Shown in pieces: positions 24,347 to 30,946 of a stretch of 33,949 nt of DNA. The notes below the pieces were generated by a model, which was not told where the DNA came from, searched no databases, and was given only the letters and a program-made list of their open reading frames with translations. The DNA comes from JBDUDK01 sp040002995 (GTDB lineage Bacteria > Actinomycetota > Acidimicrobiia > Acidimicrobiales > Ilumatobacteraceae): assembly GCA_040002995.1 (NCBI GenBank), contig JBDUDK010000076.1:1-33949 (forward strand), given 5' to 3'. How positions within the stretch are numbered: position 1 is the first letter of the stretch; each line of letters starts with the position of its first letter. A program made the translations under genes and the position numbers.

Positions 24347-25212
24347 GTGCGTACTCCCGTGCCGAAGATTCCGTTGGGCCGAAACGCCAGAACGGTGAGG
24401 AAAACGAGGTGCCCTGCGAGCAGATCGAAACCGATCGACCACTGGTTGCCCACCGTCTGCGCCACCCCGAGAACCACCCCACCTACCAACGTTCCCCAGA
24501 TAGAGCCGAGTCCCCCGATCACCACCGCCTCGAACCCGAACAAGAGCTCGTTCGGTCCCGACGAAGGCGCGAACGTCGTGCGCGCGCCCAGGAAGACGCC
24601 GGCCAGCCCAACCGTTCCAAACGCAATAGCCATCGCGACCGCGTAGAGATGACGGTCGTTGATGCCCATGAGCTGAGCCGTCTTCGGATCATCAGAGGTG
24701 GCCCGGAACGCCCGACCCGTGCGCGTTCGCGAAATGAACAACTGCAGCCCGCCGAGGATGACGACCGCGACCACAAGGGTCAGTAGTGGGAACCAACCCA
24801 CCGACAACCGATCGGTCACCTTGATCGACTTGGTCACGATCGAGCCGATCTTGATTCGCTTGTCCGTGGCGGTGTAGTGGTTGAGCAACGCGTTTTGAAT
24901 CACGACGCCGATGCCGAACGTGACCAGGATCGCCGGCAGCGGATCAGGACCGATCGTGAAGTTGAAGATGCCTCTCTGCGCGATGTAGCCGACTGCGGCC
25001 ATGACCGCGACCACCAGCACCATCGAGACCCATGCACTCACCTCGAGCGTGGATGATGTCGAGAGCGTCAGGTAGGCGGCCAGGATGGCGAGATCACCGT
25101 GGGCCAGGTTTACGAAACGCAGGACGCCGAACGCGAGCGACAACCCCGTTGCGAACAAGGCGTAGAGGCCTCCGAGGAGGATCCCCTGCACGACCGCACT
25201 CACCCAGACCAT
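24343..25212 (-). CDS. livH: Branched-chain amino acid-type ABC permease LivH
   Basis: The first membrane subunit of the importer, 289 residues with about eight hydrophobic segments. Diagnostic stretches are GGLYALFATGLSLAFGV at the N-terminus, FVNLAHGDLAILAAY near 33-47, the ATPase-contacting GRAFRATSDDPKTAQLMGI near 165-184 and GSIWGTLVGGVVLG near 236-249. It starts 13 bp after the livF stop and its own stop overlaps the livM start. Together with LivM it forms the heterodimeric channel. Confidence 0.93.
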   Translation of the reverse strand: MVWVSAVVQGILLGGLYALFATGLSLAFGVLRFVNLAHGDLAILAAYLTLSTSSTLEVSAWVSMVLVVAVMAAVGYIAQRGIFNFTIGPDPLPAILVTFGIGVVIQNALLNHYTATDKRIKIGSIVTKSIKVTDRLSVGWFPLLTLVVAVVILGGLQLFISRTRTGRAFRATSDDPKTAQLMGINDRHLYAVAMAIAFGTVGLAGVFLGARTTFAPSSGPNELLFGFEAVVIGGLGSIWGTLVGGVVLGVAQTVGNQWSIGFDLLAGHLVFLTVLAFRPNGIFGTGVRT

Positions 25213-25225
25213 GTGCAGTCCTTGT

Positions 25226-25939
25226 TCATTCGGACACCGGTAGTCCGAAGTAGGCGACCGTGATGTCGTCTTGGGCGAGCTCGTCGGGCCGTCCGCAGAG
25301 CGACACGCGCCCCTCGAGCAAACACGTCACCCGGTCGGCGACGCTCAATGCCCTTGTGATGTCCTGCTCGACAAGCAGCAACGTGATGCCCGTGGCCAAG
25401 ATACCGGGTAGCGCTTCGTAGAGCTGCTTGACGATCACCGGTGCCAGCCCCAACGACACCTCGTCGAGTAGGAGCAGACGCGGGTTGGCCATCAGCGCCC
25501 GACCGATCGCGAGTGCCTGCTGCTCGCCGCCGGAGAGTTTCGCCGCGGAGCGCCGCAACAGCCGGCCGAGGAGCGGAAAGAGCTCGACGACCTTCGACAC
25601 TGTCCACGCCCCCGGCCGGCTGCGGTAGGCCCCGATGAGCAGGTTCTCCTCCACGGTGAGGCTCGGAAACACCCGCCGTCCTTCGGGAACGAGCGCGATG
25701 CCCTTCACCACGCGGATATGCGGCGGCACACCTACGAGATCGTCTCCGTCGAAGCGAATCGAGCCGCCCGTCACGGTGACCTGTCCGGCGATCGCGCGCA
25801 ACAACGTCGACTTGCCGGCGCCGTTCGCGCCGATGATCGCCTCTGTCTCCCCTTCGGTGACCGTCAGCGAAACACCGAACAGGGCCTGGAAGTCTCCGTA
25901 ACCGGCTTCGAGTCCGTCGACGCTCAAGAAGTCGCTCAC
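25226..25939 (-). CDS. livF: ABC transporter ATPase LivF
   Basis: One of two ATPases energising the importer; 237 residues. Walker A GANGAGKST is at 37-45, the Q-loop lies near 85, the ABC signature LSGGEQQ near 135 and Walker B LLLLDEVSLGLAP near 155-167, followed by a switch histidine replaced in this family by VEQD. The GTG start overlaps the livG stop as GTGA; a longer open frame upstream falls inside livG and has no family similarity. Length and motifs are normal. Confidence 0.93.
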   Translation of the reverse strand: MSDFLSVDGLEAGYGDFQALFGVSLTVTEGETEAIIGANGAGKSTLLRAIAGQVTVTGGSIRFDGDDLVGVPPHIRVVKGIALVPEGRRVFPSLTVEENLLIGAYRSRPGAWTVSKVVELFPLLGRLLRRSAAKLSGGEQQALAIGRALMANPRLLLLDEVSLGLAPVIVKQLYEALPGILATGITLLLVEQDITRALSVADRVTCLLEGRVSLCGRPDELAQDDITVAYFGLPVSE

Positions 25940-26667
25940 TCGTCGCCCACCCCCAGGTACACGTCGCGGACCGCGGCGCTGCGCATGACCGTGGCCGCTT
26001 CGCCTTCCGCGATCTTGCGCCCGAAGCTCATCGCCATGATCCGACCCACGACCGCTAGCAAGGCGTGGACAATGTGCTCGATCCACACGATCGTGACGCC
26101 GTCGGCCTGGATCTGGCGGATCTCCTCGATCAGCACGCGAACCTCGGCCTCGGTGAGGCCCCCTGCGATCTCATCGAGCAACAACAACCGGGGCTGAGTC
26201 GCGAGCGCACGACTCAACTCCAGCCGCTTACGGTCCAAGAGCGCGAGGTTCGCCGCGGGAGTGTTGGCCTTGGTCAATAGCCCCGAACGGCGCATCGACT
26301 CGACCGCGAGATCCGCGGAGCGCGATTCGCGTTTGCGCCCGGGCGTGCCGAACACGGCCGCCGTCAACACGTTCTCGTAGACGGTGAGACCCTCGAACGG
26401 CCTCGGGATCTGCGAGGTCCTGGCGATGCCGGCCCGACACCGCCGATCGGCTCCGTCACCGGTCACGTCGCGGCCGTCGAAAGCGACGGTGCCCTTGTCG
26501 GGCCGTAGGTCACCGGCGATGACGTTGAGCAACGTTGTCTTGCCCGCGCCGTTCGGACCCACGATGCCAAGCGCTTCGCCCGGTTGCACCTCGACGGAAA
26601 GATGCTGGAGGACGGGGACGCCTCCGAAGGATTGGGTAACGCCGGTGACGCTGACCAGAGGGGCCAT
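25936..26667 (-). CDS. livG: ABC transporter ATPase LivG
   Basis: The partner ATPase, 243 residues. Walker A GPNGAGKT spans 37-44. The region between Walker A and the signature carries the LivG-typical ARTSQIPRPFEGLTVYENV. The signature itself is degenerate (LALLDRKRLELSRAL instead of LSGGQ), as is usual in LivG proteins, and Walker B reads LLLLDEIAGGL. The insert after the Q-loop (about 108-127) is shorter than in E. coli LivG. The gene starts six bases after the binding-protein stop and overlaps livF by GTGA. Confidence 0.92.
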   Translation of the reverse strand: MAPLVSVTGVTQSFGGVPVLQHLSVEVQPGEALGIVGPNGAGKTTLLNVIAGDLRPDKGTVAFDGRDVTGDGADRRCRAGIARTSQIPRPFEGLTVYENVLTAAVFGTPGRKRESRSADLAVESMRRSGLLTKANTPAANLALLDRKRLELSRALATQPRLLLLDEIAGGLTEAEVRVLIEEIRQIQADGVTIVWIEHIVHALLAVVGRIMAMSFGRKIAEGEAATVMRSAAVRDVYLGVGDE

Positions 26668-26673
26668 CTGACT

Positions 26674-28089
26674 TCAGGGCATGGGCTCCATCGGCCCGTC
26701 GATCTTGATCCCGGGCAGCTGCGTATTCGTACGGATCTTGAACTCGTACGGCCAGGTTGTGCCCTTCACCCACTGACCACCGACCAGGGGCGTCTTGGTG
26801 ATGTGGGGCACAACGGAGTTACCCCAGTTGACCGTGCCCGCGATCGTCTCGAGGTTCGTGGCACCGAGCGCGTCGAGCAGCTTCTGCTTGTCGGTGGCGC
26901 CACCCGCGCGGATCAAAGCGTCGAGCAACACCTCAAAAATGGAATGGGCGTAGCCGAGCGGCTGCGTCCACTGCTTCTTCGTCTCCGCTTCGAACGCGCG
27001 GGCGAGTTCCGCGGAGGTCTGGCCAGTGAGGCTCGACTTCGTGGGATGGCGATCAGACCACCAGATCTCTGAGGTGAGCCCGATGGGGTTCTGGTAGGAC
27101 TCGATCGCGCCCGGAAACAGCAGTCCCTTACCGACGGTGACCGCCTTCGGCTTGAGTCCCTGCTGCTGAGCCTGAGCCCAGAAGTTGCCGAAGTCGGGCG
27201 GCGGCAAGACACCGGACACGATCTCGACGCCCTTGGCCTTGAACTGGTTGATCTGCGCGGTGAAATCGTTGCCTCCAAGCGGGAAACGCCCGGGGTCGAC
27301 CACGGTGAATCCGGCCTTCGTGAGCGCGGGCGGGAAGCCCACACCCGCATCGCTCCACGCGTTGCCGTCGGGATCGTCGGGCCACATGCCGCCGACCACA
27401 CCTTTCGGCGCGACCTGATTCCACATATCGGAGAACACCTGGATCACGTCTTCGAGTCCCCAGAAGTAGTGATAGTTGAACTCCGAGGCCACCGCGGGTG
27501 TGATTCCGGGGCCCAGCTTCCCGCCGATGCCGAGGTAGTGAGGTTGCCACGGGGCGTTGTTCGATAGGACGGGAATCTCGTTGTTCGTGCACTGCTGCAC
27601 GACCGGCACGGTGGTGTCGGGGGTGGAGGCCACGAGCATCACCTGGATGCCGTCTTGCGTTATCAACTCTTGGGCCACCTTCGCGGCCGTGTTCGAGTTC
27701 GACTCTGAGTCCCGGTCGAGGATGTCGACCTTGTAGCTCTTGCCCTGGATCTGGAGCCCGTCCTTCAGGAACGCGCGCATTGTCGTCAGCACGTAATTGT
27801 CGGCCTCGCCAAATGGCGCCAGCGGACCGGTGCGCGGCGTGACGTAACCGATCTTGATCGTCCCGTCTCCGCCGCCACCACCCGTCTTGCCGCCCGAAGC
27901 TCCGGTCGTTCCCGGTGTGCTGCTTCCGGAGGCCGCCGTCGTGCCCGGCGTGCTGCTCCCCGGTGCAACCGTCGTAGTAGGCGTAGCCGTCTTACTGCTG
28001 CCACACGCATTGAGGATCGTGCCGCCGACCCCGAGAATGACGACACCACCTAGGAACCTGCGACGAGAGAGGTCGCGGTTGTTCTCCAT
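26674..28089 (-). CDS. Periplasmic-type substrate-binding lipoprotein (LivJ/HAAT family)
   Basis: The extracytoplasmic ligand-binding subunit that decides what the importer takes up. The N-terminus has a twin-arginine motif (RRRFLGG, residues 9-15), a hydrophobic stretch and a lipobox LNAC with the lipidated cysteine at position 29. It should therefore leave folded through Tat and be anchored by lipid. A Thr/Ser/Gly linker of about 45 residues, with an 11-residue tandem repeat, leads to the type I periplasmic-binding fold (IKIGYVTPRTGPLAPFGEAD onward). I chose the ATG at 28089, eight bases after a GGGGAG ribosome site; another in-frame ATG two codons earlier is too close to that site. It is first in the operon. 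The ligand is unknown. Confidence 0.9.
   Translation of the reverse strand: MENNRDLSRRRFLGGVVILGVGGTILNACGSSKTATPTTTVAPGSSTPGTTAASGSSTPGTTGASGGKTGGGGGDGTIKIGYVTPRTGPLAPFGEADNYVLTTMRAFLKDGLQIQGKSYKVDILDRDSESNSNTAAKVAQELITQDGIQVMLVASTPDTTVPVVQQCTNNEIPVLSNNAPWQPHYLGIGGKLGPGITPAVASEFNYHYFWGLEDVIQVFSDMWNQVAPKGVVGGMWPDDPDGNAWSDAGVGFPPALTKAGFTVVDPGRFPLGGNDFTAQINQFKAKGVEIVSGVLPPPDFGNFWAQAQQQGLKPKAVTVGKGLLFPGAIESYQNPIGLTSEIWWSDRHPTKSSLTGQTSAELARAFEAETKKQWTQPLGYAHSIFEVLLDALIRAGGATDKQKLLDALGATNLETIAGTVNWGNSVVPHITKTPLVGGQWVKGTTWPYEFKIRTNTQLPGIKIDGPMEPMP
27907..27963 (-). repeat. 33-bp tandem repeat in the binding-protein linker
   Basis: Two 24-bp near-identical stretches at 27907-27930 and 27940-27963, offset by 33 bp, encode a repeated GSSTPGTT linker motif just after the lipid anchor. 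They are in frame and probably vary in copy number among relatives. Confidence 0.7.
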
Positions 28090-28114
28090 GGTCATAGCTC
28101 CCCCATTTTTGGTC

Positions 28115-28129
28115 GTGCGCTCTGCGCAC
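28115..28129. promoter_or_regulatory. Palindrome upstream of the transporter operon
   Basis: GTGCGC-TCT-GCGCAC is a perfect 6-3-6 palindrome 26-40 bases before the binding-protein start. Size, symmetry and position fit an operator. The IclR protein encoded at the end of the operon is the obvious candidate to bind it, but that is inference. Confidence 0.45.
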
Positions 28130-28135
28130 AATGCC

Positions 28136-28146
28136 CCGCTAAGCGG
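28136..28146. promoter_or_regulatory. Second small palindrome in the divergent gap
   Basis: CCGCT-A-AGCGG is a perfect 5-1-5 palindrome lying six bases from the first. It may be a half of a composite operator or a chance feature in GC-rich DNA. Confidence 0.3.
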
Positions 28147-28176
28147 TACAGGGCGTCTCGATTTTGCACCGTAACA

Positions 28177-28190
28177 CGGCGATCTCGCCG
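28177..28190. promoter_or_regulatory. Third palindrome in the divergent gap
   Basis: CGGCGA-TC-TCGCCG is a perfect 6-2-6 palindrome near the middle of the 237-bp gap between the transporter and hydrolase operons. It could serve either promoter. The gap contains no gene. Confidence 0.3.
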
Positions 28191-28226
28191 GCATCACCAA
28201 CGCGTATCACGGTGCGGACGCGCCGG

Positions 28227-28255
28227 TTGCAGACGCCGCGTCCCTGCTCCATACT
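28227..28255 (+). promoter_or_regulatory. Candidate promoter of the hydrolase-cupin-dehydrogenase operon
   Basis: TTGCAG at 28227-28232 and CATACT at 28250-28255 are separated by 17 bases and match the housekeeping -35 and -10 consensus at four of six positions each. The predicted transcript would start near 28262 and have a leader of about 65 bases. Confidence 0.4.
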
Positions 28256-28326
28256 CCGCTAGACGGGACATACTGATCCGCCACATGGACCGATTCCCGT
28301 CGTAGCTCAAAGCGACTGGGGGCACG

Positions 28327-29163
28327 ATGGGCACCACCGAAGACTGGACGTGGCCGGCCGACAACACGGGGCTGGAGTACTACGACCTCAGCATTCCTTG
28401 GGGTCATGGCGTCGCCAACTGGCCGTACTTCGAAGACGTCAAGATCGAGCGCGTTCACTACCACGCGAAGTCGCGCGTCCTCACCCAGCGGATCACCACC
28501 GTGATGCATTCGACGACCCATGTCGACGTTCCCGCTCATGTCATCGAGGACACTCCGTACCTCGACGAGGTACCGCTTCATTGCTTCTTCGGCACGGGCG
28601 TCGTGGTGTCGATACCGAAAGGCAAGTGGGAGGTGGTAACCGCCGACGACCTCGAAAAGGCCGAGCCCAAGATCCAGCCCGGTGACATCGTGATCGTCAA
28701 CACCGGCTGGCACCGCTACTACGGCGACAACACGAAGTACTACGCGTATTCGCCGGGCTTCTACAAGGAAGCGGGTGAGTGGTTCGCCGAGCGCGGCGTG
28801 AAGACCGTCGGCACCGATACCCAAGCGCTCGACCACCCACTAGCCACAGCCATCGGGCCGCACGGGCCCGGCGCGCCTGATGGACTCCTGCCGTGGGCGT
28901 GTGCCGAATACAAGGCCGAGACGGGCCATGACGTCCTTGACGACTTTCCGGAGTGGGAGCCGTGCCATAGGGCGTTGCTGTCTCGGGGGATCGTCGGCTT
29001 CGAGAATGTCGGCGGCGCCGATATCGACAAGGTCACCGGCAAGCGCGTCACGTTCGCGGCGTTTCCGTGGCGGTGGGTGAAAGGCGACGGGTGCATCATC
29101 CGGCTCGTCGCGATGCTTGACCCAAGCGGCCGGTTCCGCATCGAGCAGGGGTCGGCACGATGA
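28327..29163 (+). CDS. Cyclase-family metal hydrolase (KynB / isatin-hydrolase-like)
   Basis: A 278-residue member of the 'putative cyclase' family, whose known members hydrolyse N-formylkynurenine or isatin using a divalent metal. The metal motif is HSTTHVDVPAH at residues 61-71, supplying H61, H65, D67 and H71. The family norm is HxGTHxDxPxH, so the usual glycine is threonine here. A second conserved region, GTDTQALDHP near 163-172, lies where other members place substrate-pocket residues. Ring-opening or amide hydrolysis of a cyclic substrate is the likely chemistry; the substrate itself cannot be read from sequence. It heads an operon: its stop overlaps the cupin start (ATGA). It is divergent from the ABC importer, which probably supplies the substrate. 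Confidence 0.87.
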   Translation: MGTTEDWTWPADNTGLEYYDLSIPWGHGVANWPYFEDVKIERVHYHAKSRVLTQRITTVMHSTTHVDVPAHVIEDTPYLDEVPLHCFFGTGVVVSIPKGKWEVVTADDLEKAEPKIQPGDIVIVNTGWHRYYGDNTKYYAYSPGFYKEAGEWFAERGVKTVGTDTQALDHPLATAIGPHGPGAPDGLLPWACAEYKAETGHDVLDDFPEWEPCHRALLSRGIVGFENVGGADIDKVTGKRVTFAAFPWRWVKGDGCIIRLVAMLDPSGRFRIEQGSAR

Positions 29164-29507
29164 AGGTGAACCGCCTCGAAGACGTCGAGCCCTACAGCCC
29201 GCCCAACCATTTCGACTGCCGCGCGCTACGGCTGCAGGGCTGGGACGCGAGCGACTCGTCCAATTTCTGGGTCGGGCTTTCCCATTTCCTTCCCGGGGGC
29301 CACGCGAGCCACGAGGCCACACCGCTCGAGAAGGTCTACGTCGCAATCCGCGGCGAGATCACGGTCGTGACCGACGACGGTGAGGAGACACTTCGTCCGC
29401 TCGACTCGTGTTACCTCGCGGCCAACGAAGCCCGCACCGTGGTGAACCGCACGAACGACGTGGCCTCGATGATCGTCGTGATGCCGTACCCGGCCGGGCC
29501 CCGATGA
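29160..29507 (+). CDS. Small single-domain cupin protein
   Basis: A 115-residue cupin. The first motif is PGGHASHEATPLEKVYVAIRG, giving probable metal ligands H48, H51 and E57 and the closing glycine at 65; the histidines are two residues apart rather than one as in the textbook pattern. The second motif is weak, with N102 or nearby polar residues in place of a clear histidine, so the metal site may be incomplete. Such cupins act as isomerases, dioxygenase-like enzymes or ligand sensors. Overlaps on both sides (ATGA with the hydrolase, ATGA with the dehydrogenase) show it belongs to the same pathway. Its exact reaction is unknown. Confidence 0.85.
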   Translation: MKVNRLEDVEPYSPPNHFDCRALRLQGWDASDSSNFWVGLSHFLPGGHASHEATPLEKVYVAIRGEITVVTDDGEETLRPLDSCYLAANEARTVVNRTNDVASMIVVMPYPAGPR

Positions 29508-30301
29508 GCGCGCCGTTGCCGACCCCGCAGTCGATCTTCGACCTCGACGGTCGGTCTGCGGTGATCACCGGGGCGAGCGGGGCGTTCGGTGAAGAGGCGG
29601 CCCGCGCGCTCGCCGGCGCGGGCGCCCACGTGACCCTCGCCGGAGGCAACAGCGAGAAGCTGGCGGCAGTGGCCGAGGCGATCACCGCAGGCGGGGGATC
29701 AGCCAGCACGGTGGGGCTGCGGCCCACCGACGAAACAAACGCCTCCCGCATCATCGAGGCGGCGGTGGCCGATGGTGGCGGCCTCGACATCGTCGTCGCC
29801 GGCTCGGGCACGAACATCCCGTCTCCCATCGTTGATCAGTCGCCCGCCGACTGGGACACCGTGATGGACGCGAACGTCCGCCAGACCTGGCTGCTGTGCC
29901 GCGCCGCCGGGCGCGTCCTGATCGACCAGGCACGAGGCGGGAAGGTGATCCTCATGTCGTCGACGCGTGGCCAGCTCGGCCTCGCGAACTACACGGCGTA
30001 CTGCCCCTCAAAGGCCGCGATCGACTTACTGACCAAGACACTTGGGGTGGAGTGGGGCCCCCACCGGATCAACGTCAACGCCATCGCACCGACGGTGTTT
30101 CGCTCGGAGCTGACGGGATGGATGTACGCCGACAGCGGCAACGGGCCCGCGGTGCGCGAGAACATGCTGCGCCGCATTCCGCTCGGCCGGCTCGGCGAAC
30201 CGACCGACTTCCATGGCGCGGTGCTCTGTCTGGCTAGTTCGGCCTCGGACTTCATGACCGGCAGCATTGTGTACCTCGATGGCGGTTACACCGCCGGCTA
30301 G
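29504..30301 (+). CDS. Short-chain dehydrogenase/reductase
   Basis: A classical SDR of 265 residues that oxidises or reduces an alcohol/ketone with NAD(P). The cofactor motif TGASGAFG is at 22-29, the active-site serine in MSST near 152, and Y166-x3-K170 (YCPSK) completes the triad with N124. The usual NNAG motif reads AGSGTN, an uncommon variant. The C-terminal PLGRLGEPTDF and SIVYLDGGYT are typical of the fabG/gluconate-dehydrogenase branch. The ATG at 29504 overlaps the cupin stop; a longer upstream frame runs inside the cupin gene. It is the last gene of the operon and converges on the carbonic anhydrase gene. Confidence 0.92.
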   Translation: MSAPLPTPQSIFDLDGRSAVITGASGAFGEEAARALAGAGAHVTLAGGNSEKLAAVAEAITAGGGSASTVGLRPTDETNASRIIEAAVADGGGLDIVVAGSGTNIPSPIVDQSPADWDTVMDANVRQTWLLCRAAGRVLIDQARGGKVILMSSTRGQLGLANYTAYCPSKAAIDLLTKTLGVEWGPHRINVNAIAPTVFRSELTGWMYADSGNGPAVRENMLRRIPLGRLGEPTDFHGAVLCLASSASDFMTGSIVYLDGGYTAG

Positions 30302-30305
30302 GCCC

Positions 30306-30319
30306 CGTCGATTTCGACG
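30306..30319. terminator. Small hairpin between convergent genes
   Basis: CGTCGA-TT-TCGACG is a perfect palindrome in the 20-bp space between the dehydrogenase stop and the carbonic anhydrase stop. It could end transcription from both sides, though no T-run is present. Confidence 0.35.
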
Positions 30320-30321
30320 TG

Positions 30322-30900
30322 TCAACCAGGTAGGCCGGCCTTCGTCGCCTCGGGCACCTCGACGAGGCGTCCGGTCGTCACGTCGTAGATGTAGCCGTAG
30401 ATGGGAATGCGCCCGGGCACCAACGGATGGTTCCGGATACGGGTTACGTCGTCGACCACACCTTGGACACCGTCGGACATCGTGAGCCAGTCGATGTTGT
30501 TCGCCTCGGGCGAGCCGGGCCCGCGCCCAACATCGGTGAATCCGTCCGGCCCCACGGCGGCTGTCTCGAGGCTGCTTGCCAACAGACGCCGCATCACCTC
30601 GTCGGTAAAGAGCAGCTGGCCGCAGTCGGTGTGGTGAATGACGAACCACTCGGTTGTACCCAGCAGCTTGTAGGAGATGACGAGTGAGCGGATCGCGTCG
30701 TCGCTCGCGCGTCCTCCGGCGTTACGGATGACGTGGGCGTCGCCTTCGGCTAATCCCGCGAACTTGGCGGGATCGAGGCGAGCGTCCATGCACGTGAGGA
30801 TGGCGAAGCCCTTCGCGGGACGCCGCCCGAGTTTGCGCTTCGACCCGAACGACTTCGCGTAGGCGTCGTTGGCGGCGAGCACTTCGTCGAGGATGCTCAT
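30322..30900 (-). CDS. Beta-class carbonic anhydrase
   Basis: Interconverts CO2 and bicarbonate in the cytoplasm. The 192-residue protein has the zinc ligands C37, H90 and C93 (CMDARLD and HHTDCG), the catalytic D39-R41 dyad and VIRNAGG at 57-63. It is of the short type common in actinobacteria, in which family members are often annotated simply as beta-carbonic anhydrase. The ATG at 30900 is preceded at ideal distance by AAAGGA, which decides the start; the frame continues upstream only through the neighbouring gene. It lies 46 bp downstream of the large ATPase gene on the same strand and may be co-transcribed with it. Confidence 0.93.
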   Translation of the reverse strand: MSILDEVLAANDAYAKSFGSKRKLGRRPAKGFAILTCMDARLDPAKFAGLAEGDAHVIRNAGGRASDDAIRSLVISYKLLGTTEWFVIHHTDCGQLLFTDEVMRRLLASSLETAAVGPDGFTDVGRGPGSPEANNIDWLTMSDGVQGVVDDVTRIRNHPLVPGRIPIYGYIYDVTTGRLVEVPEATKAGLPG

Positions 30901-30946
30901 ACGTCGTCCTTTCATCGCGGAGTATGGCGTGGTCAAGCGGCGGGCC

